Shown: positions 1 to 8,307, numbered from the stretch's first letter. The stretch is 64,000 nucleotides of DNA from Stenotrophomonas raiganjensis (SeqCode) (GCF_030658505.1 NZ_JAUTXR010000127.1:1-64000), one strand, 5' to 3'. Numbers and translations are program-made. Notes: a model not told the origin generated them from the letters alone.

Positions 1-113
1 CAGGACGGCAGGTCGTTCAGTGCGCCGGTGGCTTCGGCACCGATCAGGGTCATCGCGATGATGCCCATGGTCTTCTGCGCGTCGTTGTGGCCGTGGGCGG
101 TCTTGCCGTTTTC
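1..113 (-). pseudogene. 3' remnant of a PiT-family phosphate transporter
   Basis: The minus strand reads ENGKTAHGHNDAQKTMGII and continues off the window edge without a stop. The HGxNDAQKTMGII block is the second signature of PiT (Pho4) inorganic phosphate permeases, which normally lies in the middle to C-terminal half, after several membrane segments. Directly upstream in the same frame is TAA (114-116), and beyond it lies a GTAG-type palindrome rather than the expected N-terminal half with its own ND signature. I see a 5'-truncated gene. A frameshift joining to a lost upstream part, or an assembly error at about 114, is the alternative. The remaining coding part lies outside the window. Confidence 0.6.
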
Positions 114-130
114 TTACTTGGGGGGTGGCG

Positions 131-150
131 GGCCGGGGCCCGGCACTACC
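131..150. repeat. SMAG/REP-like half palindrome
   Basis: GGCCGGGGCCCGGCACTACC ends in CTAC, the reverse of the GTAG head of SMAG repeats. It sits at the breakpoint between the PiT remnant and the next gene. Confidence 0.5.
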
Positions 151-171
151 GATCCAATTCAAAGGACTGAG

Positions 172-897
172 ATGATCCACCAGACTGAACTGCGCGACCT
201 GCTGCCCGGCATGGTCCCCTTCCCCACCGACGTCTTCCCCGCCGACCAGGCCTGGCTCGGCCAGCACCTGCTGCCGCTGCTGAAGATCGACCTGGGCGTG
301 CTGCGCCCGGAACTGGCCGGCCAGGTGGCAACGATGCTGTGCCCGATCGAGCCGTATGACGGCTGCATCGGCGAGACCACCGAAGAACACCACAACGAAT
401 TCACCGGCACCAACTGGATTGCCTTCGAACTGACCGCCAGCAACGAGATGCGCTTCCTCGGCAACGAGGGCTATTTCATCGGCGATGCGGTACAGGACAA
501 GGACGCACAGGAACACATCGCGCAGATGCGCGAGAGCTACGCCAAGGCCCGCGACTATCATGCCGCGCACGGCCGTCTGGCCTGCTACTCGGGCTACGGC
601 GAAAGTGAGCCCAGCGAGCGTGACTACCTGGATACGCTGGGCGGCCCGATCGGTTTCGGCAACTGGACCGAGACCGCAGCGATTCCCGCGGCGTTCGAAC
701 TGGACTTCACCGACGCTGCCGATGACCCCAACGCTGCGGACGATGCCGAAAGGGTGATCATCACCCGCGACGGCAACACGTTCTTCGCCGTAGCCGAAGT
801 GGCCGGCTACAACTGGTGCGCCACCGGCGCCGATGCCATCGTGATGTTGTACGAGCCAGTGAGCCGTACGGTACTGTTCTCGTACGACTGGTCGTAA
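172..897 (+). CDS. hypothetical protein, 241 aa
   Basis: A soluble, acidic protein beginning MIHQTELRDLLPGMV. No signal peptide or membrane segment is visible, so it is probably cytosolic. I do not recognise the family. The middle has a charged helical stretch (around residues 110-135), followed by a glycine-rich LGGPIGFGNW segment and an Asp/Ala-rich patch. The start at 172 is chosen because AAAGGA (161-166) is at proper spacing. The open frame extends upstream to 28, but that part only overlaps the antisense of the PiT remnant and a repeat. It is convergent with the copper chaperone gene, with a repeat dimer between them. Confidence 0.75.
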   Translation: MIHQTELRDLLPGMVPFPTDVFPADQAWLGQHLLPLLKIDLGVLRPELAGQVATMLCPIEPYDGCIGETTEEHHNEFTGTNWIAFELTASNEMRFLGNEGYFIGDAVQDKDAQEHIAQMRESYAKARDYHAAHGRLACYSGYGESEPSERDYLDTLGGPIGFGNWTETAAIPAAFELDFTDAADDPNAADDAERVIITRDGNTFFAVAEVAGYNWCATGADAIVMLYEPVSRTVLFSYDWS

Positions 898-906
898 GCC
901 GCTTTG

Positions 907-963
907 CTAGTGCCGGCCGCTGGCCGGCATTTCCTGTGCTGCCGGCCAGCGGCCGGCACTACC
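907..963. repeat. SMAG repeat dimer between convergent genes
   Basis: CTAGTGCCGGCCGCTGGCCGGCA is followed by its inverted partner ending CCGGCACTAC. Each unit folds as a GC-rich hairpin, and the pair forms a larger one. GTAG-headed palindromes of this type are the SMAG family of Stenotrophomonas. The location between two converging genes suggests a role in transcription termination or 3'-end protection. Confidence 0.8.
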
Positions 964-969
964 ATCCCA

Positions 970-1416
970 CTACGGCGCGGCCTTGCGCACGGCCAGCGTC
1001 GCGCTGGCTTCACCACCGCCTTCCAGCTGCAGCCGCAGCGGCAGCGCCTGGCCTTCCTTCAACGCCGCCTTGCCCTGCATCAGCATCAGGTGCAGGCCAC
1101 CGGGCTTGAGCTCGGCACGCGCGCCCGGTGCCAGCGGCAGGCGCTCGATCGCACGCATCCGGCTGACCCCATCGACGATCGTGGTTTCGTGCAGCGACAC
1201 ATCGCCAAATACCGCGCTGCTTGCGCCGGTAATCACTACCGCCCGGCCGCAGCCGTTGTGGATGACGCCGTAGCCAGCGGTCATCGGCATCGCCGGATTC
1301 GGTGGCAACCGCGCCCAGCCCTGCTCCACCGTGACGCAGGCCGGTTCTGCGGCCGAGGCCGATGCTGCGGCCGCACACAGAACCAACAGTACGCCAACGA
1401 ATGGTTTGGTTATCAT
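970..1416 (-). CDS. PCu(A)C-family periplasmic copper chaperone
   Basis: A 148-residue exported protein. Residues 1-23 are a signal peptide (MITKPFVGVLLVLCAAAA). The mature part holds the exact copper-binding spacing of the PCu(A)C (DUF461) family: H76, ten residues, M87, twenty-one residues, then HLM at 109-111 (HX10MX21HXM). The family binds Cu(I) in the periplasm and helps load the CuA or CuB site of cytochrome c oxidase or tolerates excess copper. The ATG at 1416 has AAGGA upstream on the minus strand. The gene is divergent from the crotonase gene with only 34 bp between starts, and it has no Sco/SenC neighbour here. Confidence 0.9.
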   Translation of the reverse strand: MITKPFVGVLLVLCAAAASASAAEPACVTVEQGWARLPPNPAMPMTAGYGVIHNGCGRAVVITGASSAVFGDVSLHETTIVDGVSRMRAIERLPLAPGARAELKPGGLHLMLMQGKAALKEGQALPLRLQLEGGGEASATLAVRKAAP

Positions 1417-1450
1417 CGCCCAGGTTCCTTCTTCGCAACGAGACCGCAGC

Positions 1451-2227
1451 ATGACGACGCTCATCGAGGTGATCAACCATGGCCCCATCCGCGAACTGCG
1501 CCTGGCGCGGCCGCCGGTCAACGCACTGGACACCGACCTGTGCCGGCAGTTGATCCATGCCATCGAGCTGGCCATGGCCGAAGACACGCACGGCATCGTG
1601 CTGTCGGGCAGCGAGCGCATCTTCACCGGCGGCATGGATGTGCCGCACCTGCTCTCGCACGGCGATGACAAGCACAAGTTGTTGGACACCTGGAACGCCT
1701 TCTTTGGCGCCGTGCGCACGCTGGCCGAGAGCCGCATCCCGGTGGTCGCGGCGATTACCGGCCATGCCCCGGCCGGCGGCTGCGTGCTGGCCCTGTGCTG
1801 CGACTATCGGGTGATGGCGCGCAGCGCCGATCCGTCGCGGCCGTATGCCATCGGCCTGAACGAAGTACAGGTCGGCCTGATCGCACCGGAGGGCATCCAG
1901 CGCCTGCTGCGCCGCGCGGTGGGCGTGCACCGCGCCGGTGTGCTGCTGACCACCGGCTCGCTGGTACCGGCCGAACAGGCGCTGCAGATCGGCCTGGTCG
2001 ATGAACTGGCCGAAGGCGACCTGGTGGTGGCCCGCGCGGTAGCCTGGCTGCAGAACCTGCTCAAGCAGCCGCGCCAGCCGATGCTGCTGACCCGCGCCAT
2101 TGCCCGCACCGACCTGCACGAAGCGCTGCACCCGGACCTGATCCAGCTGGACCGCTTCGTCGAGGCCTGGTTCGCCCCGGACGCGCAGAACGCCCTGCAG
2201 GCACTGGTCGCCCGGCTGGGCAAATAA
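1451..2227 (+). CDS. enoyl-CoA hydratase/isomerase (crotonase) family protein
   Basis: 258 residues with the crotonase fold. The segment around residues 55-65 (IFTGGMDVPHLL) and the GHAPAGGCVLALCCDYRV block (about 103-120) supply the two oxyanion-hole amides that stabilise acyl-CoA enolates. Many family members act in fatty-acid beta-oxidation, but this protein shows neither a clear pair of catalytic glutamates nor a beta-oxidation neighbour, so hydratase, isomerase and other activities remain open. The start at 1451 fits the length of the family. An upstream extension to 1331 would overlap the divergent chaperone gene. A SMAG dimer follows the stop. Confidence 0.85.
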   Translation: MTTLIEVINHGPIRELRLARPPVNALDTDLCRQLIHAIELAMAEDTHGIVLSGSERIFTGGMDVPHLLSHGDDKHKLLDTWNAFFGAVRTLAESRIPVVAAITGHAPAGGCVLALCCDYRVMARSADPSRPYAIGLNEVQVGLIAPEGIQRLLRRAVGVHRAGVLLTTGSLVPAEQALQIGLVDELAEGDLVVARAVAWLQNLLKQPRQPMLLTRAIARTDLHEALHPDLIQLDRFVEAWFAPDAQNALQALVARLGK

Positions 2228-2233
2228 ACGATC

Positions 2234-2307
2234 GTGCCGGTCGCAGGCCGGCAACCGCAGGCGCCCCAGGAGGCTCATGAGGCTGCCGGCCAGCGGCCGG
2301 CACTACC
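2234..2307. repeat. SMAG repeat dimer
   Basis: GTGCCGGTCGCAGGCCGGCA (degenerate) and, inverted, TGCCGGCCAGCGGCCGGCACTAC at the right end. The hairpin can terminate transcription of the upstream crotonase gene. Confidence 0.7.
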
Positions 2308-2330
2308 GATGATGGGCCGGCCTGCACCGG

Positions 2331-2336
2331 TATAAT
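2331..2336 (+). promoter_or_regulatory. -10 box of tesB promoter
   Basis: A perfect TATAAT lies 31 bp before the TTG start. No good -35 is visible at 17 bp, where the sequence is GC-rich repeat. Confidence 0.5.
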
Positions 2337-2367
2337 CGGGGCCTCTTCACTGCTGTGGCCGCCCCCC

Positions 2368-3276
2368 TTGAACGACACGCCCGAACCCGTCGTCTCCGAG
2401 CTGATCGACCTGCTCACGCTGGAGCGGCTGGAGGACAACCTGTTCCGCGGGCAGAGCCGCGACATCGGCACCAAATACGTGTTCGGCGGACAGGTGCTGG
2501 GCCAGGCGCTGGCCGCAGCGCAGGCCACGGTCGACAACGGCCGCCACGTGCACTCGCTGCACGCCTACTTCCTGCGCGCCGGCAACATCGACCACCCGAT
2601 CGTCTATGACGTGGACCGCACCCGCGACGGCGGCAGCTTCTCGGTGCGTCGGGTCACCGCGATCCAGCACGGCAAGGTGATCTTCTTCTGCGCGGCCTCG
2701 TTCCAGCAGGCCGAGACCGGCGCCGAGCACCAGCACAAGATGCCCGAAGTGCCGCAGCCGGAAGACATCGAACCGAATCGTCCGCTGCCGGCGGAAGTGC
2801 TCGAACGCCTGCCGATCAAGGTGCAGCGCTGGCTGTCGCGCGGCGGCCCGTTCGAGTTCCGTCACGTCTACCCGCGCGACGAACTGAATCCGCCCAAGCG
2901 CCCGCCCTACCACCAGGTGTGGCTGCGCCTGAGCGAACCGGTGGGCGATGCGCCGGAGCTGCACCAGGCGCTGCTGGCCTACGCCTCCGACTTCCACCTG
3001 CTGGGCACGGCAACCTTCCCGCACGGCATCAGCTACTACCACCCGCACGTGCAGATGGCCTCGCTCGACCACGCCATCTGGTTCCACCGCCCGTTCCGCG
3101 CCGACGACTGGTTGCTGTACTCGCTGGACAGCCCCAGCGCGCAGGATTCGCGCGGCCTGGCCCGCGGCCAGTTCTTCACCCGCAACGGCGTGCTGGTGGC
3201 CAGCACCGCGCAGGAAGGCCTGATCCGCGTCGTTCCCGACCAGGCCGCGGCCGCCGCCGTGCCGGCCAAGGAGTAA
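2368..3276 (+). CDS. tesB: acyl-CoA thioesterase II
   Basis: 302 residues, starting with TTG (NDTPEPVV follows). It hydrolyses medium- and long-chain acyl-CoA to free fatty acid and CoA in the cytosol. It has the double hot-dog fold of TesB. The N-terminal hot dog covers about residues 15-115, with the FRGQS and VFGGQVLGQAL motifs. The C-terminal one covers about 190-295, with ASDFHLL (catalytic Asp region), SLDHAIWFHRPFR and the ASTAQEG segment (catalytic Gln region), all closely matching E. coli TesB. The next gene starts 5 bp after the stop, so the two are probably co-transcribed. Confidence 0.95.
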   Translation: MNDTPEPVVSELIDLLTLERLEDNLFRGQSRDIGTKYVFGGQVLGQALAAAQATVDNGRHVHSLHAYFLRAGNIDHPIVYDVDRTRDGGSFSVRRVTAIQHGKVIFFCAASFQQAETGAEHQHKMPEVPQPEDIEPNRPLPAEVLERLPIKVQRWLSRGGPFEFRHVYPRDELNPPKRPPYHQVWLRLSEPVGDAPELHQALLAYASDFHLLGTATFPHGISYYHPHVQMASLDHAIWFHRPFRADDWLLYSLDSPSAQDSRGLARGQFFTRNGVLVASTAQEGLIRVVPDQAAAAAVPAKE

Positions 3277-3280
3277 ACCC

Positions 3281-3790
3281 ATGCGCCAGATCTTCAGCAG
3301 CCAGCGCGTGGAAACCGTCGAAGGCGTGGCCGAGCTCCTGCGCGGGCATGGCATCGACGTCAAGGTCACCAACGGGCGCTCGTACAAGACCCGCCGCCGC
3401 GGCCAGTTCAGCTATACCGACCTCGGCAACGCCAACGCCTACCCGGCGGTATGGATCGTGCGTGCCGACGACCAGCCGCGCGCGCGCGAAATCCTGCGCG
3501 AGGCGCGCCTGCTCGACACGACCCGTCGCGACCACCCGACCGCCGAGTTCGCCTTCCGCGACGCGCCGGAACCGGGCAGCGGCGGGCGCAGCTGGGCCTG
3601 GCGCATCCGCATCGCGCTGCTGGTGGTGATCGCTGGCGTGGCACTGGTGATCGGCCTGCGCCACCGCGGCGCCCCAACGCCTGCGGCACCGGCGCCTGCC
3701 CCGCAGGCCCAGCCGCAGCAGGCAAAGCCGGCCCCGCAGGCCGCGCCGGAAGAGGACGAAGTCCGGGTCCGCATCCAGCCGTCGACGTAA
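3281..3790 (+). CDS. DUF2007-like domain membrane protein, 169 aa
   Basis: Residues 1-75 (RQIFSSQRVETVEGVAELLRGHGI, then YPAVWIVRADDQPRAREIL) resemble the DUF2007 'putative signal-transducing' fold, a small ferredoxin-like domain related to the PII superfamily. One membrane segment follows at about 107-125 (IALLVVIAGVALVIGL). The last 40 residues are a Pro/Ala/Gln-rich tail that probably lies in the periplasm. It lies 4 bp after tesB, so co-expression is likely. The specific role is unknown. Confidence 0.8.
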   Translation: MRQIFSSQRVETVEGVAELLRGHGIDVKVTNGRSYKTRRRGQFSYTDLGNANAYPAVWIVRADDQPRAREILREARLLDTTRRDHPTAEFAFRDAPEPGSGGRSWAWRIRIALLVVIAGVALVIGLRHRGAPTPAAPAPAPQAQPQQAKPAPQAAPEEDEVRVRIQPST

Positions 3791-3798
3791 CGACGCCG

Positions 3799-3871
3799 GT
3801 AGCGCCGGGCCCTGCCCGGCGAGCGCAGCGGCCTGACAGAAAAGCCGCCGGGCATGGCCCGGCGCTACCGG
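3799..3871. repeat. SMAG repeat dimer
   Basis: GTAGCGCCGGGCCCTGCCCGGC and, inverted, GCCGGGCATGGCCCGGCGCTAC, 22 bp apart. It lies 70 bp before the sigma-factor start and probably separates the tesB unit from it. Confidence 0.8.
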
Positions 3872-3940
3872 GACGCGAACCGGTCACATCGGGCGCGCGG
3901 CTTCGTCATGGGACACAATCCCAGCAGGAGAGCCGCCGCC

Positions 3941-5158
3941 ATGACGACGTTCGCCGCATCGATCGACCAGACCCTGGAACGTGAACTACCGGCCGCCGCT
4001 GGCGGTTGCCAACACGCCTATGGCCGCATCGTGCTGGCCTGCCAGAACACGGTCACCGCCATCGCGCTGGCCATCACCCGCGACCGCCAGGCCAGCGAGG
4101 ACATCGCCCAGGAGGCCTTCGTGAAGGGCTGGCAGCAACTGCACCAGCTGCGCAGCGCAACCAGCTTCCTGCCTTGGCTGCGGCAGATCACCCGCAACCT
4201 GGCCCGCGACTGGCTGCGCGCGCAGCGTGGCCGGCCGCTGACCGGCGAGGCCGCCGAGGTAGCTCTCGGCATGGCCGCCGACCCGGCTCCGGGTGCCGCC
4301 GACCGCCTGCAGCGGGTGGAAGAGGAGATCGCCGCCGAGGACATCATCTCCACCCTACCCGCCGACAGCCGCGAAGTGCTGCTGCTGTACTACCGCGAAG
4401 GCCAGCGTTCGCAGCAGGTGGCCGACCTGCTCGGCCTCAGCGACGCGGCGGTACGCAAGCGCCTGTCGCGCGCCCGCGCCCTGGTGCGCGACGGCCTGCT
4501 GCAGCGCTTCGGCGAGTTCGCCCGCAGCAGCGCACCGAGCGCCGCCTTCGCCACCGCCGTGGTGTCGATGGTGCTGGTGGCCGCCCCCGGCACGGCCAGC
4601 GCCGCGATCCTGCTCGGCACCGGCGTCGGCGTGGGCGGCAGCAAGCTGGGCCTGGGCGGCGCCAGTGTTGCCGGCGGCACCGCAATGGGCTCGTTGACCG
4701 CCACGCTGGGCCAGCTGCACATCCTGCCGGCCGAAAGCTGGGGGGCGGTCATCGGCGGCGTGGTCGGCGGTGCGATCGGCAGCTATCTGGGCGGGCGCTT
4801 CCTGATGTCGTACACCGAAACGGCGGCAGAGCGGGCCGAGGTGCGCCGCTTCCTCTATCTCAACATCATCACCGGCATGTTCTGGTGCCTGGCGATCCTG
4901 CTGGCGGTCATGCTGCAGGCGCCGGTCTGGGCTCAGCTGACGGTGCTGGCGGTCGGCCTGGGCGTGGTCAACTACCAGTGCCTGGTGCCGCTGCAGCGGG
5001 TGATGGCACCGATGATCGCGCGCGATTCGGCCCGCCGCGGACGAACCGGCGTCAACTGGAAGTTCGAATCGATGTACGGCCGCACCGGTATCGTCGCAAT
5101 GAACCTGATGGTCATTGCGCTTGTGGTGTACTCACTGATGCGCAGCGGCCGCCTGTAA
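3941..5158 (+). CDS. ECF-type sigma-70 factor with C-terminal membrane domain
   Basis: 405 residues. Region sigma-2 lies at about 23-95 (QASEDIAQEAFVKGW and FLPWLRQITRNLARDWLR, the core-binding and -10 recognition helices). Region sigma-4 is at about 135-185 (LPADSREVLLLYYREG, then the HTH helix VADLLGLSDAAVRKRLSRAR). Beyond residue 195 an ordinary ECF sigma would end, but here about 210 more residues carry four or five hydrophobic segments: about 200-230, 266-285, 304-325, 330-350 and 383-400. The ATG at 3941 follows CAGGAGAG. There is no separate anti-sigma gene beside it. The membrane part may tether the factor or act as its own inhibitor in cis. A stop at 5158 is followed by a strong hairpin. 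Confidence 0.88.
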   Translation: MTTFAASIDQTLERELPAAAGGCQHAYGRIVLACQNTVTAIALAITRDRQASEDIAQEAFVKGWQQLHQLRSATSFLPWLRQITRNLARDWLRAQRGRPLTGEAAEVALGMAADPAPGAADRLQRVEEEIAAEDIISTLPADSREVLLLYYREGQRSQQVADLLGLSDAAVRKRLSRARALVRDGLLQRFGEFARSSAPSAAFATAVVSMVLVAAPGTASAAILLGTGVGVGGSKLGLGGASVAGGTAMGSLTATLGQLHILPAESWGAVIGGVVGGAIGSYLGGRFLMSYTETAAERAEVRRFLYLNIITGMFWCLAILLAVMLQAPVWAQLTVLAVGLGVVNYQCLVPLQRVMAPMIARDSARRGRTGVNWKFESMYGRTGIVAMNLMVIALVVYSLMRSGRL

Positions 5159-5160
5159 CG

Positions 5161-5189
5161 GACAACGCCGGCAGTGCGCCGGCGTTGTC
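5161..5189. terminator. bidirectional hairpin terminator
   Basis: A 12-bp stem, GACAACGCCGGC with its complement and a 5-nt loop, lies between the converging sigma-factor and EF-hand genes. No long T run follows on either side. Confidence 0.6.
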
Positions 5190-5209
5190 GTCAATCACTG
5201 CGCTGAACC

Positions 5210-5770
5210 TCAGCGCTGCGGCTTCGGCGCAGCGCCGTCACGCGGACCGCCATGACGCGGGCCGCCGTGCATCGGGCCCTTGGCTGCGTCGAACTCGGCC
5301 TTGCTCAGCTGGCCGTCCTTGTTGGTGTCGGCGGCAGCGAACCAGGCATCACGGCGCTGCTTGATGCGCAGCTCGCGATCGGCCTTGTCCAGATAGCCGT
5401 CCTTGTTGAGGTCGAGCTGATCGAAGCGCGCGGCCAGGCGCGGATCGGCCTTGGCCTCCTCGCGGCTGATGCGGCCGTCCTTGTTGGCGTCCAGCTTGGC
5501 CCAGCGCTCACCGCCGTGGCCACGGCGGCCATGCTGCCAGCGCGGCATCTCATCGCGCGAAAGCTTGCCGTCCTTGTTCTTGTCCAGTTCGTCGAACTTC
5601 GCGGCCAGGCGCGGGTTGGCGGCGGCCTCGCTGCGATCGATGACGCCGTCGCCGTTGGTGTCCAGCTTGGCCGGGCGCTGCGCCGGCGCGGTCGGGGTAT
5701 CGGCCGCCAGCGCGATGCCGGAAGCGGAGGTGCCGAGCAGCAGGGCCAGCAGCAGGGGGGTACGGATCAT
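5210..5770 (-). CDS. secreted EF-hand calcium-binding protein, 186 aa
   Basis: Residues 1-22 are a signal peptide (MIRTPLLLALLLGTSASGIA). Five canonical EF-hand loops follow: DTNGDGVIDRSE, DKNKDGKLSRDE, DANKDGRISREE, DLNKDGYLDKAD and DTNKDGQLSKAE, each with Asp at 1, 3 and 5 and an acidic residue at 12. The C-terminus is a Gly/His/Pro-rich tail (HGGPRHGG). The protein should bind several calcium ions in the periplasm or outside the cell. Its role is unknown. It is convergent with the sigma factor, and a 154-bp gap separates it from bpt. Confidence 0.9.
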   Translation of the reverse strand: MIRTPLLLALLLGTSASGIALAADTPTAPAQRPAKLDTNGDGVIDRSEAAANPRLAAKFDELDKNKDGKLSRDEMPRWQHGRRGHGGERWAKLDANKDGRISREEAKADPRLAARFDQLDLNKDGYLDKADRELRIKQRRDAWFAAADTNKDGQLSKAEFDAAKGPMHGGPRHGGPRDGAAPKPQR

Positions 5771-5925
5771 GGGTCACTCCTGGGAATGGGGGTTGCGTCG
5801 GGGTGATCACTTCACCCTCGAGGGACAACAACGCCCGGGCGCGCCATCGGTTGACGCGGTGATCGGTTCCATTCATCCGGCGGACAGTCGCCGCTACTGC
5901 GACGGGCTGGGGCTATGCTGTGCGC

Positions 5926-6681
5926 ATGGCGATTCACGGCGACAGAGACGACGAACTGCGGCTTTTCCAGACCGGCGAGCACCCCTGCGGGTACTGGTCG
6001 GACCGGGTGGCGCGCGACCTGGTGCTGGACCCGCACGATCGCCGCCTGGGCGGCCTGTATCCGCTGGCACTGAGCTGGGGCTTCCGCCGCAGCGGCGACC
6101 TGGTCTACCGGCCGCATTGCGCGCATTGCCAGGCCTGCGTGGCGGTGCGCATCCCGGTGGCCCGCTTCGCCCCGGACCGTAGCCAGCGCCGCTGTGCCGC
6201 CCGCAATGACGACCTGGAGGTGCGGATCACCGCCGCCACCGCCCGTGACGATCTGTTCGCGCTGTATCACCGCTACCTCACCCACCGCCACGCCAATGGC
6301 GGCATGGACGACCACGGGCCGCACGAGTTCGAGCAGTTCCTGATCGGCAGCTGGTCGCACACCCGCTTCATGGAGATGCGCCTGCCCGGCCACGACGGCC
6401 AGCCCAGCCAGCTGCTGGGGGTGGCGGTGACCGACGTCACCGAGCATGGCCTGTCGGCGGTCTACACCTTCTTCGACCCGGACCACGCCGCGCGCGGGCT
6501 GGGTACCTTCGCGATCCTGCAGCAGATCGAATGGGCGCGCCGCGAGGGGCTGCCGCACGTGTACCTTGGCTACTGGATCCGCGGGCACCAGAAGATGGAC
6601 TACAAGCGTCGCTTCCATCCCCTGGAGGCCTACGATGGCCGCCGCTGGCACGATTTCGACAACGAACTGGACGGGCGCTGA
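5926..6681 (+). CDS. bpt: aspartate/glutamate leucyltransferase (N-end rule)
   Basis: 251 residues. The enzyme transfers leucine from Leu-tRNA to proteins with N-terminal Asp or Glu, marking them for ClpS/ClpAP. It has the ATE N- and C-domains: the cysteine-rich N-terminal block ([20 protein letters not shown], about 61-80) and the C-terminal GNAT-like part with [17 protein letters not shown] and [15 protein letters not shown]. The ATG at 5926 is used. A GTG six bases upstream is also in frame. A TATGCT -10-like box lies about 10 bp before the start, so the leader is very short or absent. Confidence 0.93.
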   Translation: MAIHGDRDDELRLFQTGEHPCGYWSDRVARDLVLDPHDRRLGGLYPLALSWGFRRSGDLVYRPHCAHCQACVAVRIPVARFAPDRSQRRCAARNDDLEVRITAATARDDLFALYHRYLTHRHANGGMDDHGPHEFEQFLIGSWSHTRFMEMRLPGHDGQPSQLLGVAVTDVTEHGLSAVYTFFDPDHAARGLGTFAILQQIEWARREGLPHVYLGYWIRGHQKMDYKRRFHPLEAYDGRRWHDFDNELDGR

Positions 6682-6718
6682 CAAACCGCTGACACCGGGC
6701 CGGGTGCAGAATAGGGGG

Positions 6719-7924
6719 ATGAACGCCAAACCCCTGATCCTCGCCCTGGCCCTGCTCTGCGGCGCCACCGCCCCCGCCTTCGCCACGTCCCCCGCGATGA
6801 CTGAAAAGCCGTCCACTGCACTGCGCCTGGCCACCTACAACACCTCGCTGTATTCCGACGACGCCGGCGGCCTGATCAAGGAGCTGGAAGGCGACAGCGA
6901 ACACGCACGCAAGATCGCCGCGGTACTGCAGCAGGTGCGCCCGGACCTGGTGCTGTTGAATGAGTTCGATTTCGACGACGCCCATCGCGCCGCCGACCTG
7001 TTCCAGAAGCGCTACCTGGAAGTGGCCCAGCCCGGCGGCGGCAAGCCGTTGCACTTCGCCTACCGCTACCTGGCGCCGGTCAACACCGGCGTGCCCAGCG
7101 GCCTGGATCTGGACAACAACGGTGTGGTCGGCGGCGAAGGCCGCAGCCGCGGCAATGACGCCTGGGGCTACGGCCTGCACCCGGGCCAGTACGGCATGCT
7201 GGTGCTGTCGCGCTACCCGATCGATGAAGCCAAGGTGCGCAGCTTCCAGCTGCTGAAGTGGAGCGCGATGCCCGGCGCGATCCGCCCGGTCGATCCGCGC
7301 ACCGGCAAGAGCTTCTACAACGACCACGTGTGGTCGCAGCTGCGCCTGTCGTCGAAGTCGCATTGGGACGTGCCGGTGAAGACCCCTGCCGGTGTGATCC
7401 ACGCGCTGGTCTCGCACCCGACCCCGCCGGTGTTCGACGGCCCCGAAAAGCGTAACGCTGCGCGCAACCACGACGAACTGCGCCTGTGGCAGGAATACCT
7501 GTCCAAGGGTGACAAGCCGTGGCTGTGCGACGACAAGGGCCAGTGCGGTGGCCTGGCGCAGGACGCGCGCTTCGTGATCCTCGGCGACCTCAACAACGAC
7601 CCGGTCGATGGCGATGGCCGCCATGAGGCGATCGTCGAGCTGATCGAGAACGCCCGCGTGCTGCGCTACCCCACCCCGCGCAGCGTCGGCGGCGAGCAGA
7701 CCAGCCTGGCCTATGCGGCCAAGGGCATCGAGCGCAAGGGCGCGCCGTTCCACGCCACCGGCGATTTCGGTCCGAAGTCCGGCACCATGCGCCTGGACTA
7801 CGTACTGCCCTCGACCGGTTTCGAATACGTGGGCAGCGGCATCTTCTGGCCGGCCAATGAAAGCCCGGAAGCGAAGATCGCCGACGGCAGCGACCACCAC
7901 CTGGTGTGGGTGGATGTGAAATAG
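6719..7924 (+). CDS. secreted endonuclease/exonuclease/phosphatase-family protein
   Basis: 401 residues with a signal peptide at 1-22 (MNAKPLILALALLCGATAP). The mature protein has the EEP fold: LRLATYNTSLY near the start, VLLNEFDF (metal-binding Glu), HALVSHPTPP, VILGDLNNDPVDGDG (catalytic Asp/Asn) and the C-terminal DGSDHHLVWVDV (catalytic Asp-His). Similar bacterial proteins act as extracellular nucleases or phospho-esterases, and the substrate cannot be told from sequence. The start is set by AGGGGG just upstream. The gap to bpt is 37 bp, so it may be read from the same transcript. Confidence 0.9.
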   Translation: MNAKPLILALALLCGATAPAFATSPAMTEKPSTALRLATYNTSLYSDDAGGLIKELEGDSEHARKIAAVLQQVRPDLVLLNEFDFDDAHRAADLFQKRYLEVAQPGGGKPLHFAYRYLAPVNTGVPSGLDLDNNGVVGGEGRSRGNDAWGYGLHPGQYGMLVLSRYPIDEAKVRSFQLLKWSAMPGAIRPVDPRTGKSFYNDHVWSQLRLSSKSHWDVPVKTPAGVIHALVSHPTPPVFDGPEKRNAARNHDELRLWQEYLSKGDKPWLCDDKGQCGGLAQDARFVILGDLNNDPVDGDGRHEAIVELIENARVLRYPTPRSVGGEQTSLAYAAKGIERKGAPFHATGDFGPKSGTMRLDYVLPSTGFEYVGSGIFWPANESPEAKIADGSDHHLVWVDVK

Positions 7925-7926
7925 CC

Positions 7927-7955
7927 CGGTAGCGCCGGGCCTTCCCCGGCGCTAT
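7927..7955. repeat. single SMAG repeat
   Basis: GGTAGCGCCGGGCCTTCCCC and its inverted arm follow the EEP-family stop codon and could act as its terminator. Confidence 0.6.
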
Positions 7956-8008
7956 CCGCTGCCGAAGCCCTCTGCTAGAGTCACGAAGGGTTAAGGCAAG
8001 GAGTGCTG

Positions 8009-8245
8009 ATGCTGAAGCGAAACGCGGTTCTCATTCTTGCCGTCTTCAGTACGGTCGCAGTGGCGTGCTACGTGGAACCATGGCTGGCGCAACTGGCGCC
8101 CGTGGTGCTGATCGGCCTGATTCCAGCAGGCGTTGCCTGCTGGAAGGGCTATGCCGACCGCTTCGGCACCTGGTGGATGTATGGCTCGGTGCTGTGGGCC
8201 GTAGCCATGATTCACGTAACCGTGCTGCCCTGGCGTAGGCGCTAG
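8009..8245 (+). CDS. small membrane protein, 78 aa
   Basis: MLKRNAVLILAVFSTVAVACY begins a protein of two or three hydrophobic segments: about 5-21, 28-45 and 53-72. Trp-rich loops (FGTWWMYGSVLWA) lie between. AAGGAG at 7998-8003 lies 5 nt before the ATG at 8009 and rules out the GTG at 8003. I do not recognise the family. It ends 15 bp before a perfect terminator hairpin. Confidence 0.7.
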   Translation: MLKRNAVLILAVFSTVAVACYVEPWLAQLAPVVLIGLIPAGVACWKGYADRFGTWWMYGSVLWAVAMIHVTVLPWRRR

Positions 8246-8260
8246 TACCTGCAACGGCGT

Positions 8261-8295
8261 TTGCAGGGCCGAGCCTATGCTCGGCCCTGCAAAAA
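8261..8295. terminator. bidirectional rho-independent terminator
   Basis: A perfect 14-bp stem (TTGCAGGGCCGAGC), a 4-nt loop and an A/T-rich flank lie between the small membrane protein gene and the converging purT. Confidence 0.85.
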
Positions 8296-8307
8296 GCACA
8301 TGCGGGC

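Noticed and set aside
28..171. Upstream extension of the 241-aa protein
   Set aside because: This part is antisense to the PiT remnant and a repeat. A good ribosome site supports the start at 172.
5210..5770. EF-hand protein as a second EGKCG precursor
   Set aside because: It has five EF-hands but no cysteines and no EGKCG motif, and no modifying enzyme is nearby.
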